A stretch of 8,503 nt of DNA. Source: Lawsonibacter sp. Its GTDB lineage: Bacteria; Bacillota; Clostridia; Oscillospirales; Oscillospiraceae. This document shows, in pieces, positions 1-6,643 of this stretch. The DNA lies in assembly GCA_022798155.1 (NCBI GenBank), contig JAAWLY010000087.1:1-8503 (forward strand), read 5' to 3'. The notes beneath the pieces were generated by a model. The model saw only the letters and a list, made by a program, of their open reading frames with translations. It was not told the DNA's origin and made no database searches. Both the position numbers and the translations under genes were made by a program. Position 1 is the stretch's first letter; each line of letters opens with the position of its first letter.

Positions 1-911
1 TCCTCCGGGTCGATGTTGGCCATGCGCAGCACGTTGGGGTGGATCATCCCCGCGCCCAGCAGCTCGATCCAGCCCTCGCCCTTGCAGGTGGGGCAGCCAA
101 CGCCGCCGCACTTGTGGCACTGCACATCCATCTCACAGGAGGGCTCGGTGAAGGGGAAGTGATGGGGCCGGAACCGGGTGACGGTGCCTTTGCCGAACAG
201 CTCCTCAGCCAGCAGGTTCAGGGTGCCCTTCAGGTCGGCCATGGTGACGTTCTTGTCGATGACCATCCCCTCCACCTGGTGGAACATGGGGGAGTGGGTG
301 GCATCCACCTCGTCCTTGCGGTAGACCCGGCCGGGGGCGATGATGCGGATGGGCAGGGGCATGGTGTCCATGGCCCGCACCTGCATGGGGGAGGTCTGGC
401 TGCGGAGCATGACCCGGCTGTCCTCGTCAAAATAGAAGGTATCGCTCCAGTCCCGGGAGGGGTGGCCCTCGTCGGCGTTGAGGCGGTCGAAGTTCAGCTC
501 GGCCAGTTCAATTTCGGGGCCGTCCAGCACGGTGAAGCCCATGCCCACAAAGATGTCCTTGATCTCATCCAGGGCGCTGTACATGGGGTGCTTGTGGCCC
601 ATTTTAACGGCCTTGCCGGGGACGGTGACATCCAGGGCCTCGGCCTTGAGACGGGCGTCCATAGCCTCGGTCTCCAGCTTCTGGGAAGCGGCCTCGATGG
701 CCTGCTCCAGGGCGGAGCGGACATCGTTGGCCAAGGCGCCCATGGCGGGCCGCTCCTCGGCGGACAGCCTGCCCATCTGCTTGAGGACGGCGGTGAGCTG
801 GCCCTTCTTGCCCAGGTATTTCACCCGCAGCTCGTCCAGGGCGGCGGGGGAGGCCACCGCCTCGAAGGCGGCCAGGGCCTCGCTTTTGATTGCTGCTAAC
901 TGTTCTTTCAT
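1..911 (-). CDS. pheS: Phenylalanine-tRNA ligase alpha subunit, C-terminal end cut by window edge
   Basis: This class II aminoacyl-tRNA synthetase subunit charges tRNA-Phe with phenylalanine in the cytoplasm, normally as an alpha2beta2 enzyme with PheT. The reading frame starts at the ATG complementary to 909-911, behind a GGAG ribosome site, and 303 codons are visible of about 340 usual. The N-terminal 85 or so residues form the helical (coiled-coil) tRNA-binding arm. The catalytic core follows: RSQTSPMQVRAM at residues 170-181, the motif 2 region PGRVYRKDEVDATHSPMFHQ at 193-212, and FPFTEPS before a four-cysteine knuckle (C265, C268, C273, C276) also known from Bacillus PheS. GAGMIHPNVL lies near the cut end. 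Motif 3 and the stop lie outside the window, where pheT would be expected next. Expression is controlled by the T-box leader just upstream. The family assignment is secure. Confidence 0.97.
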   Translation of the reverse strand, partial: MKEQLAAIKSEALAAFEAVASPAALDELRVKYLGKKGQLTAVLKQMGRLSAEERPAMGALANDVRSALEQAIEAASQKLETEAMDARLKAEALDVTVPGKAVKMGHKHPMYSALDEIKDIFVGMGFTVLDGPEIELAELNFDRLNADEGHPSRDWSDTFYFDEDSRVMLRSQTSPMQVRAMDTMPLPIRIIAPGRVYRKDEVDATHSPMFHQVEGMVIDKNVTMADLKGTLNLLAEELFGKGTVTRFRPHHFPFTEPSCEMDVQCHKCGGVGCPTCKGEGWIELLGAGMIHPNVLRMANIDPE

Positions 912-943
912 TGATAAAACTCCTTTGTTGGGATTGGATAAAC

Positions 944-982
944 AAAAACGCCTTTCCTCCCCATATCCTGGGGACGAAAGGC
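944..982 (-). terminator. Intrinsic terminator of the pheS T-box
   Basis: On the minus strand, GCCTTTCGTCCCC pairs with GGGGAGGAAAGGC around the loop AGGATAT (plus strand 950-982, one mismatch), followed by a short T run complementary to 944-948. It lies just 3' of the T-box sequence, so antiterminator formation with the T-box bulge would exclude it. It ends about 30 bases before the pheS start codon. Confidence 0.92.
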
Positions 983-1182
983 AACCCTTCCGCGGTACCA
1001 CCCGCATTCGCGCTGAGAAGCGCGCACTTTAAACCTCCGGTAACGGCGGAGAACCCGTCCCCCTCTCGGGGGCCGCTCCCGGGCGAACCAAGCGGATAAC
1101 CGCTCCGGGGCGGCTTTCAGCCGATGGCAGCCCCTCTCTGATGAGTGTACTCCGCTATTTTCCCGTTCCACGCATTTGAACA
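944..1182 (-). promoter_or_regulatory. T-box riboswitch leader of pheS, tRNA-Phe specific
   Basis: Read on the minus strand, this leader carries the T-box consensus GGGTGGTACCGCG (complement of 991-1003). Its UGGU (complement of 997-1000) can pair with the ACCA 3' end of uncharged tRNA-Phe, whose discriminator base is A. Stem I can be traced: CGGG with CCCG as the lower helix, AGCGGA with TCCGCT as the next helix, then the AGAGA element and a GGCTGAAAGCC distal arm. The 3' side of the internal loop between the two lower helices holds TTC (complement of 1085-1087) within GGTTCGCCC, which is the expected position of the specifier codon; UUC is a phenylalanine codon. Uncharged tRNA-Phe should stabilise the antiterminator and switch on pheS. 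The start of the RNA is estimated from the promoter. Confidence 0.95.
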
Positions 1183-1188
1183 ACCGTA

Positions 1189-1217
1189 TTTATACCACAA
1201 AAATTCTTGTAATGCAA
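1189..1217 (-). promoter_or_regulatory. pheS promoter, sigma-A type
   Basis: On the minus strand the -35 is TTGCAT (1212-1217) and the -10 is TATAAA (1189-1194), separated by exactly 17 bases. TG one base before the -10 gives an extended -10. The predicted start near 1182 falls just before the first T-box stem, which supports the call. The -35 shares one base with a divergent candidate promoter for sufC. Confidence 0.8.
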
Positions 1218-1235
1218 GAGGAAAAGGGGTATAAT
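1207..1235 (+). promoter_or_regulatory. Candidate distal sufC promoter (P1)
   Basis: TTGTAA (1207-1212) and a perfect TATAAT (1230-1235) are spaced by 17 bases. Transcription would begin near 1242 and read through the palindrome at 1256-1284 towards sufC. The call rests on sequence match only. It is back to back with the pheS promoter, so the two may compete for RNA polymerase. Confidence 0.55.
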
Positions 1236-1255
1236 TCCAAAAAAGCGGGCGTTTC

Positions 1256-1284
1256 TATTTTCCTATCGAAGAGATAGGAAAATA
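1256..1284. promoter_or_regulatory. Perfect inverted repeat, candidate operator of the suf operon
   Basis: TATTTTCCTATC (1256-1267) and GATAGGAAAATA (1273-1284) are exact reverse complements around the spacer GAAGA. The repeat ends three bases before the -35 of promoter P2 and begins about 14 bases after the predicted start of P1. It has no T run after either arm, so it is not an intrinsic terminator. Its size and position fit a site for a dimeric repressor or activator. An Fe-S sensing Rrf2-family protein such as IscR would make sense upstream of suf genes, but the sequence does not name the regulator. Confidence 0.6.
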
Positions 1285-1287
1285 CTA

Positions 1288-1316
1288 TGGACAAATTTGG
1301 TCCGCTATGGTAGAAT
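1288..1316 (+). promoter_or_regulatory. Proximal sufC promoter (P2)
   Basis: TGGACA (1288-1293) and TAGAAT (1311-1316) each match the sigma-A consensus at five of six positions and are spaced by exactly 17 bases. Transcription would start near 1323, giving a short leader of about 27 bases before the sufC ATG. It follows the palindrome directly, so a protein bound there would touch the -35 region. Confidence 0.72.
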
Positions 1317-1349
1317 AGGCCAAACATTAGATAAAGGGAGGTTTTCTCC

Positions 1350-2078
1350 ATGCTGGAACTACAGCACATCAGCTATAACGTGGAGCAGGACGGCGAAAAC
1401 AAGGGCATCCTGCATGACGTTGATTTGACCATTAACGAGCGCTTTGTAGCCATCACCGGCCCCAATGGAGGCGGCAAATCCACCCTGGCCAAGGTGATTG
1501 CCGGCATCCTCACTCCCACCCGGGGCCGCATCCTCTTCAACGGGGAGGACATCACCGGGCTGACCATCACGGAGCGGGCCCGGAAGGGCATCAGCTTTGC
1601 CTTTCAGCAGCCGGTGCGGTTCAAGGGCCTGACGGTGAAGGACCTGATTACCCTGGCCAGCGGGAAAAATATCGGCGTGCCCGAGGCCTGCAATTATCTC
1701 TCCGAGGTAGGGCTGTGCGCCAAGGACTATATCGACAGGGAGGTGGACGCCTCTCTGTCCGGCGGCGAGCTCAAGCGCATCGAAATCGCCACCATCATGG
1801 CCCGGGGGACCGCCCTGTCCGTCTTTGACGAGCCGGAGGCGGGCATCGACCTGTGGTCCTTCTCCAACCTGATCCAGGTCTTTGAGCAGCTGCACAAGAA
1901 GATCAACGGTTCTATCCTCATCATCTCCCACCAGGAGCGGATTCTCAATATTGCCGACCGCATCATCGTCCTGTCGGGCGGCAAGGTCATCAACGACGGC
2001 TCCAGGGAGGACGTCCTGCCCACTCTGCTGGGAGGCGCTCCCGGGGTGTGCTCCGCCCTGACGGAGAAGGTGCGGTAA
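1350..2078 (+). CDS. sufC: Fe-S cluster assembly ATPase SufC (SmsC type)
   Basis: This cytoplasmic ABC-type ATPase works without a membrane domain and powers conformational change of the SufB scaffold during Fe-S cluster assembly. The 242-residue protein is close to the usual SufC length. Visible elements are Walker A GPNGGGKST (37-45), Q-loop region AFQQP (84-88), signature LSGGELKR (136-143), Walker B ending FDEPE (159-163), D-loop AGID (164-167) and the H-loop histidine H194 in IISHQ. The DEPEAGID stretch is typical of SufC and its archaeal and clostridial relatives. The ATG at 1350 has GGGAGG eight bases upstream. sufB follows after 13 bases, and no sufD, sufS or sufU is present, as in two-gene SUF-like minimal (SmsCB) systems. 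A general ABC transporter ATPase is excluded by the partner gene. Confidence 0.95.
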   Translation: MLELQHISYNVEQDGENKGILHDVDLTINERFVAITGPNGGGKSTLAKVIAGILTPTRGRILFNGEDITGLTITERARKGISFAFQQPVRFKGLTVKDLITLASGKNIGVPEACNYLSEVGLCAKDYIDREVDASLSGGELKRIEIATIMARGTALSVFDEPEAGIDLWSFSNLIQVFEQLHKKINGSILIISHQERILNIADRIIVLSGGKVINDGSREDVLPTLLGGAPGVCSALTEKVR

Positions 2079-2091
2079 AGGAGGAATTACT

Positions 2092-3009
2092 ATGGACGCA
2101 ATTCAGAAAAGCCTGCTGGAGCAGGTGGCCGGGCTCCACGAGGTCCCCGAGGGGGCCTACAACATCCGGGCCAACGGCCAGAAGGCGGGGCGGAACACCA
2201 CCGCCAACATCGACATTGTCACCAAGACGGACAAGGACGGCATCGACATCATCATCAAGCCGGGCACAAAAAACGAGTCGGTCCACATCCCGGTGGTGCT
2301 GAGCATGAGCGGCCTCCACGACATGGTGTACAACGACTTTTTCATCGGCGAGGGCAGCGACGTGACCATCATTGCCGGCTGCGGCATCCACAACTGCGGG
2401 GTGCAGAATTCGGAGCACTCGGGTATCCACACGTTTTATGTGGGCAAAAACGCCCGGGTGCGCTATGTGGAAAAGCACTACGGCGAGGGGGACGGCTCCG
2501 GAGAGAACATCATGAACCCCACCACCGTGGTGGAGATGGAGGAGGGGAGCTACATGGAGATGGAGACCACCCAGATCAAAGGGGTGGACTCCACCGTCCG
2601 TACCACCAAGGCCAAGCTGGGCCCCAACGCCACCTTGATTATCAAGGAGAAGGTGATGACCCACGGCAAACAGCTGGCCAAGTCCGACTTCACCGTGGAT
2701 CTGGACGGCGAGGGCTGTCACACCAATGTGATCTCCCGCTCGGTGGCCCGGGAGCAGTCCAAGCAGATCTTCCTGGCCCGGATTAACGGCAACGCCGCCT
2801 GCTACGGCCATTCGGAATGCGACGCCATCATCATGGACGAGGGGGTGGTCTCCGCCATTCCCGAGGTCACCGCCAACTGCCTGGACGCCCAGTTGGTCCA
2901 CGAGGCCGCCATCGGCAAGATCGCCGGGGAACAGCTGACCAAGCTGATGACCTTAGGGCTGACCGAAAAGGAGGCCGAGGAGCAGATCGTCAACGGGTTT
3001 TTGAAATAG
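2092..3009 (+). CDS. sufB: SufB-family Fe-S scaffold protein, short (SmsB type)
   Basis: This is the scaffold partner of SufC, on which Fe-S clusters are expected to be built. It has 305 residues, against roughly 470 for canonical SufB, so it lacks most of the N-terminal extension and consists mainly of the SufBD beta-helix core. Recognisable parts are NPTTVVEMEEGSYMEMET (142-159), the SRSVA segment (215-219) and the C-terminal VHEAAIGKIAGEQL (269-282) followed by GLTEKEAEEQIVNGFLK (289-305), typical of the family. Cysteines C97, C102, C209, C237, C243 and C263 are candidate cluster or sulfur ligands, with C243 in HSECDAI the most family-like. A strong AAAGGAGG (2077-2084) overlaps the sufC stop and fixes the ATG at 2092. 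Short SufB with SufC alone is known from methanogens and anaerobic Firmicutes. The specific sulfur donor is not shown here. Confidence 0.93.
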   Translation: MDAIQKSLLEQVAGLHEVPEGAYNIRANGQKAGRNTTANIDIVTKTDKDGIDIIIKPGTKNESVHIPVVLSMSGLHDMVYNDFFIGEGSDVTIIAGCGIHNCGVQNSEHSGIHTFYVGKNARVRYVEKHYGEGDGSGENIMNPTTVVEMEEGSYMEMETTQIKGVDSTVRTTKAKLGPNATLIIKEKVMTHGKQLAKSDFTVDLDGEGCHTNVISRSVAREQSKQIFLARINGNAACYGHSECDAIIMDEGVVSAIPEVTANCLDAQLVHEAAIGKIAGEQLTKLMTLGLTEKEAEEQIVNGFLK

Positions 3010-3019
3010 GAGGTATCCC

Positions 3020-4759
3020 ATGTTACCCTTAGCCACCGCCGCCCAGATGAAAGAGCTGGACCGCCGGGCCATTGAGGAGCGGGGGGTATCCTCCCTGGAG
3101 CTGATGGAGCACGCCGCCCGGGCCGTGGCGGATACGGTCTGGGAGCTGCTTCACCCGGAGGAGGACGGTTTCAGCCCTGTCCTCAGCAGTTTTTCCTCCA
3201 TGATCGTCCTGCGCAAAAAGGACGACCCGCCCCCCACTAACGAGGAGGAGCGGCAGGTTGCGGAACTCCGGGAAATTGTGGAGTCCAAAAACACCGACCC
3301 TACCCCCCGGATCGCGGTGTTCTGCGGTCCGGGCAACAACGGCGGGGACGGGGTGGCCTGCGCCCGTCTGCTGATGGAAAAGGGTGGTTGCCGCGTCCGG
3401 GCCTTCTTTGTGGGCGACCGGGCCAAAATGACCCCGGACGAAAAGACCATGGAGGACAGGTTCACTGCCGCCGGGGGCCGTCTGGAGGACTTCTCGGTGG
3501 ATATGACCAGCCGGGAGACCCTGGAGGCCACCATGGACTATGAGCAGCAGAAGCTGCTCACCTGGATTTCCACCTGTGATGTGATGGTGGACGCCCTCTT
3601 CGGCATCGGGCTGAAACGGCCTGTGGAGGGGGTGTTCCGCACCGCTGTGATGCAAATGCAGGGCAGACCGCGCTGCCCGGTGGTGGCCTGCGACGTCCCC
3701 TCCGGGGTGAACGCCGACACCGGGGAAGTGCTGGGGGAGGCGGTTCAGGCCAAGGTGACCGTCACCTTCACCCGGGGCAAGCCGGGGCTGTATTCCGGAG
3801 AGGGGGCAGTCAAAGCCGGCGAGGTCCGCATGGTGGACATTGGCATCCCACACGATTTAGAGTATCAGATGTTCCGGGACTTACCCCGTCTGGAGATAAT
3901 AAACTCGCCCAACGACGGACTGCCCCGCCGCCCACGGAACGCCCACAAAGGAGACTTTGGAAAAATCTTCGTCTTGGCCGGGGCTGAGGGCTATACCGGC
4001 GCTCCGGTGCTGGCGGCACGCGCCGCCCTGCGCACCGGGGCGGGGCTGGTGTTCCTGGGAGTTCCCAGGGATATCTACCCCATTGTGGCAGTCAAGTGCG
4101 ACGAGGCCATGCCCTTCCCGCTCCCGGAGGACTACTCCGCCATTTTGGAAAAAGCGAGGGGCTGTGACGCGGCCCTGATCGGCCCCGGTCTGGGCCGCGC
4201 CCCGGAGACGGAGGCCCTTGTTCTCCGCCTGCTGTCCGACCTGGACCTCCCGGTTGTGCTGGACGCCGATGGCATAAACGCGGTGGCGGGGCATATAGAT
4301 GTATTGGACAAACGCTCCGCGCCTACCGTCCTCACCCCACACGAGGGGGAGTTTGCCAGGCTGACGGGCTGTGAGCTGCCCATCCGGGACCGGCTGTCCG
4401 CCGCCCGGGAGTTTTCCAGGGCCCATGGCTGCATCCTAATCCTCAAAGGACATGGGACCATCACCGCCGGGCCGGACGGCTCCGCCTTTATCAACACCAC
4501 CGGTAATCCCGGCATGGCCAAAGGCGGCTCCGGGGACGTGCTGGCGGGGATGATTGCCGCCCTGCTGGGGCAGAAGCACCTGCATCGGGAGCGGCGGACA
4601 GGGGACAACGCTTTGGAGCTGGCGGCGGACGCGGTATTCTATCACGGCGCGGCGGGAGACGCCTGCGCCGGTCAATTCGGCGAGTATGCCATGCTGCCCT
4701 CCGACCTCGTCGAGGCCCTGCCCAAAATCTTGCGGGAGTGGACAGAGGACGGACCGTAG
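3020..4759 (+). CDS. nnr: Bifunctional NAD(P)H-hydrate epimerase / ADP-dependent NAD(P)H-hydrate dehydratase
   Basis: Nnr repairs hydrated, inactive NADH and NADPH: the N-terminal YjeF_N domain interconverts the R and S epimers and the C-terminal ribokinase-like domain dehydrates S-NAD(P)HX using ADP. N-domain marks are GPGNNGGDG (103-111), DALFGIGL (191-198) and ACDVPSGVNADTG (223-235). The C domain begins near residue 310 and shows AGAEGYTGA (320-328), IGPGLGR (387-393), LDADGINA (414-421), TPHEGEF (439-445) and NPGMAKGGSGD (496-506), with D506 the expected catalytic base. At 579 residues it is longer than the usual 490-520; about 45 extra, charged residues sit at 46-96, before the nucleotide-binding glycine motif. 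AGGAGG (3008-3013) overlaps the sufB stop, so the gene is probably cotranscribed with sufCB. Both active sites appear intact. Confidence 0.96.
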   Translation: MLPLATAAQMKELDRRAIEERGVSSLELMEHAARAVADTVWELLHPEEDGFSPVLSSFSSMIVLRKKDDPPPTNEEERQVAELREIVESKNTDPTPRIAVFCGPGNNGGDGVACARLLMEKGGCRVRAFFVGDRAKMTPDEKTMEDRFTAAGGRLEDFSVDMTSRETLEATMDYEQQKLLTWISTCDVMVDALFGIGLKRPVEGVFRTAVMQMQGRPRCPVVACDVPSGVNADTGEVLGEAVQAKVTVTFTRGKPGLYSGEGAVKAGEVRMVDIGIPHDLEYQMFRDLPRLEIINSPNDGLPRRPRNAHKGDFGKIFVLAGAEGYTGAPVLAARAALRTGAGLVFLGVPRDIYPIVAVKCDEAMPFPLPEDYSAILEKARGCDAALIGPGLGRAPETEALVLRLLSDLDLPVVLDADGINAVAGHIDVLDKRSAPTVLTPHEGEFARLTGCELPIRDRLSAAREFSRAHGCILILKGHGTITAGPDGSAFINTTGNPGMAKGGSGDVLAGMIAALLGQKHLHRERRTGDNALELAADAVFYHGAAGDACAGQFGEYAMLPSDLVEALPKILREWTEDGP

Positions 4760-4781
4760 GGCGCGCCGGCCCCGGCGCGCC
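4760..4781. repeat. Perfect GC palindrome directly after nnr
   Basis: GGCGCGCCGG (4760-4769) and CCGGCGCGCC (4772-4781) are exact reverse complements around CC, beginning at the first base after the nnr stop. There is no following T run, so an intrinsic terminator is not supported. It could act as a 3' RNA-stability hairpin, a weak pause site or a bidirectional end. Confidence 0.6.
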
Positions 4782-4807
4782 GCGTCATGCGGTGTGTTAT
4801 GCAGAAC

Positions 4808-4835
4808 TGTAGGGGCGGATATCATCCCCCCTACA
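4808..4835. repeat. Intergenic hairpin with TGTAGGGG/CCCCTACA ends
   Basis: TGTAGGGG (4808-4815) pairs with CCCCTACA (4828-4835), and GGAT pairs with ATCC inside, leaving one bulged C and an ATC loop. The CCCCTACATA end recurs at 7318-7327, where it follows another GC hairpin. The two may be members of a dispersed palindromic repeat family. No T run follows. Confidence 0.55.
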
Positions 4836-4870
4836 TACACAACCTATTTCAAATTTTGGAGGTACTACCT

Positions 4871-5449
4871 GTGCGCAGACGTCTGATTTGCGTACTAATG
4901 ACGACCCTCCTGCTGACGGGCTGCGGCCAGGCGGGAGGAAATCAGGCGGAGGAGCTGGCTCTGACCATCCGGGGAGAATATCTGACCATGGATGGCTGCG
5001 CCGCCCGGGCGGCGGTTACCGCCGACTACGGCCAGCGGGTGTATCAGTATGAGATGGCCGTTTCGGTGAACGGGGAGGAGACCCTCCTCACCTTGTCCGC
5101 CCCGGAGACGGTGGCGGGGCTGACCGCCCGGATGACCGGAGAGGAGAACCTGCTGGAGTTTGACGGTGTGGCGGTGGAGACCGGACCGCTGGACGACAGC
5201 GGCCTGACTCCCGTCTCCGCCCTGCCCGCCCTGCTGGAGGCGGCGAAGTCGGGCTACATCACCGCCTGTGCCCTGGAGGAGGACGAAGCCCTGCTCCGGG
5301 TGGACTGCGGCGACCCGGCGGGCAGTCCCGGCACTGGGACGGAGTACGCGCTGTGGTTCGACGCCTCCACCCACGCTCTTACTCGGGGAGAAATCTCGCT
5401 GGATGGGTTTCGGGTGATTTTGTGTGAGTTTTCCGATTTTACTATATAG
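4871..5449 (+). CDS. LolA-like / GerS-like lipoprotein
   Basis: This 192-residue protein starts at GTG 4871, with GGAGG seven bases upstream; the upstream ATG at 4787 in the same frame has no ribosome site and would place 28 extra residues before the signal peptide. It begins with a basic stretch (RRR), a short hydrophobic core and the lipobox LTGC, so lipidation at C18 and anchoring outside the membrane are expected. The rest is a series of beta-rich segments: a strand with YQYEMAVSV, then LTLSAPETVAGLTARMTGEE, a turn, a helix PALLEAAKSG, and LWFDASTHALTRGEISLDG near the end. This order is like LolA-fold lipoproteins such as Bacillus YdcC and Clostridioides GerS, both encoded beside alr. GerS acts in spore cortex modification; that role here is inference from pattern and position. 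alr follows after 12 bases. Confidence 0.72.
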   Translation: MRRRLICVLMTTLLLTGCGQAGGNQAEELALTIRGEYLTMDGCAARAAVTADYGQRVYQYEMAVSVNGEETLLTLSAPETVAGLTARMTGEENLLEFDGVAVETGPLDDSGLTPVSALPALLEAAKSGYITACALEEDEALLRVDCGDPAGSPGTGTEYALWFDASTHALTRGEISLDGFRVILCEFSDFTI

Positions 5450-5461
5450 AAGGCGATACAT

Positions 5462-6598
5462 ATGACAGACAGAAAAATGGTCCGCACCTGGGCGGAGGTG
5501 GATCTGGACGCGCTGGAGCACAACTACCATCTCCTGCGGGGGCTGGCCCCGCAGGCCAAATTTCTGGGCCTGGTGAAGGCCAACGCCTACGGCCACGGGG
5601 CGGTGCCCATTGCGAAAAAGCTCCAGGCGCTGGGGGCCGATATGCTGGCGGTGGCCTGCCTGGACGAGGCCGTGGAGCTGAGACAGGCGGGCATCACCAT
5701 TCCCATCCTCTGCCTGGGCCAGACCCCGGTGGAGCTGGCCGGCGAGCTGCTGGCGTACAATGTCACCCAGACGGTGGGCGACCTGGAGACGGGAAAAGCC
5801 CTCTCTGACGCCGCCGTTAAGGCCGGAAAGATGCTGACCATCCACGTCAAAGTGGACACCGGCATGGGCCGGCTGGGATTTGTGTGGGGAGAGCCGCCTA
5901 CAGCGGACGCAGCTCGGGAAATTATTGTACTGTCCACCCTGCCCGGCCTGAAGGCTGAGGGGATTTTCACCCACTTTTCCGACGCCGACGGCAGTGAGGA
6001 GTATACCCGGCGGCAAGAGGGCCGGTTTCGGGAGGCGATTCAGGTTCTGGCGGACTGCGGCGTGAAATTCAAAATTTGCCATTGCGCTGCCAGTGCCGCT
6101 GTGTTAAACTATCCCTATACCAGTATGGATATGATCCGCCCCGGCATCGCTCTGTACGGCTACTGTCCTGCGCCCGGGATGGACAACCCGGGCTTAAAGC
6201 CGGTGATGACGGTGAAAAGCCGGATCGCTGTTGTCCGAACCCTCCCCGCCGGGAGCTTTATCAGTTACGGCCGCACCGCCACGCTGCACCAGGTTTCCAG
6301 GCTGGCCGTTGTGCCCATCGGCTACGGGGACGGCTACCCCCGAGCGCTGTCCAACGAGATGGACATGCTGATTCGCAGCATTCCATGCCCCATTGTAGGC
6401 CGGATCTGCATGGATATGTGTATGGTGGACGTCACTGGCCTGGAGGATGTACAGCCCGGCGAGGTGGCCACCGTCTACGGACCGAAATTGACGCAGCGGG
6501 CGGCGAAGCTGGCCGGGACCATCCCCTATGAATTATTGTGCCAGCTCACCCCCAGGGTTCCCCGCCTGTATTTAGAGGACGGGAGTGTAATTTCCTGA
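5462..6598 (+). CDS. alr: Alanine racemase
   Basis: This PLP enzyme interconverts L- and D-alanine, supplying D-Ala for peptidoglycan. The 378-residue length is normal. PLP binds K39 in VKANAYGHG (38-46), the same position as in Geobacillus Alr, with Y43 nearby. Further family marks are VDTGMGRLGF (131-140, R137), THFSDAD (170-176), CAASAA (208-213), IRPGIALYG (225-233, phosphate-binding), ISYGRTA (267-273, Y269 the second catalytic base) supplied to the partner subunit, IGYGDGYPR further on, GRICMDMCM and PYELLCQL near the end. The ribosome site is weak (AAGG at 5450-5453), so translation is probably coupled to the lipoprotein gene ending 12 bases earlier. The C-terminal beta domain is complete. 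In spore formers Alr can also modify alanine germination signals, which would fit a GerS-like neighbour, but this is not shown. Confidence 0.97.
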   Translation: MTDRKMVRTWAEVDLDALEHNYHLLRGLAPQAKFLGLVKANAYGHGAVPIAKKLQALGADMLAVACLDEAVELRQAGITIPILCLGQTPVELAGELLAYNVTQTVGDLETGKALSDAAVKAGKMLTIHVKVDTGMGRLGFVWGEPPTADAAREIIVLSTLPGLKAEGIFTHFSDADGSEEYTRRQEGRFREAIQVLADCGVKFKICHCAASAAVLNYPYTSMDMIRPGIALYGYCPAPGMDNPGLKPVMTVKSRIAVVRTLPAGSFISYGRTATLHQVSRLAVVPIGYGDGYPRALSNEMDMLIRSIPCPIVGRICMDMCMVDVTGLEDVQPGEVATVYGPKLTQRAAKLAGTIPYELLCQLTPRVPRLYLEDGSVIS

Positions 6599-6618
6599 AA
6601 ATTCTCCGGAAGGCTGCC

Positions 6619-6643
6619 GGACAGGCCCGACAACCGCCTGTCC
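6619..6643. repeat. Hairpin after alr with a repeated right arm
   Basis: GGACAGGC (6619-6626) pairs perfectly with GCCTGTCC (6636-6643). The same octamer GCCTGTCC recurs at 6661-6668, so the left arm could pair with either copy. No T run follows, so this is not a standard terminator. It could be a 3' processing hairpin of alr mRNA or part of a switching leader for the next gene. Confidence 0.55.

Noticed and set aside
39..899. Plus-strand open frame of 286 codons across pheS
   Set aside because: It is the antisense of the well-conserved pheS frame; its Gly/His/Val-rich composition reflects GC-rich codon shadowing and there is no ribosome site.
1256..1284. Palindrome considered as a bidirectional terminator between pheS and suf
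   Set aside because: It lies between divergent promoters, not between gene ends, and neither arm is followed by a T run beyond the repeat.
1990..2901. Minus-strand open frame of 303 codons across sufB
   Set aside because: Mirror of the sufB codons; the product is low-complexity His/Val/Asp and the plus-strand gene is certain.
4895..6082. Minus-strand open frame of 395 codons across the lipoprotein and alr
   Set aside because: Antisense shadow of two recognisable genes, with His/Gln/Gly-rich filler-like composition and no family motif.
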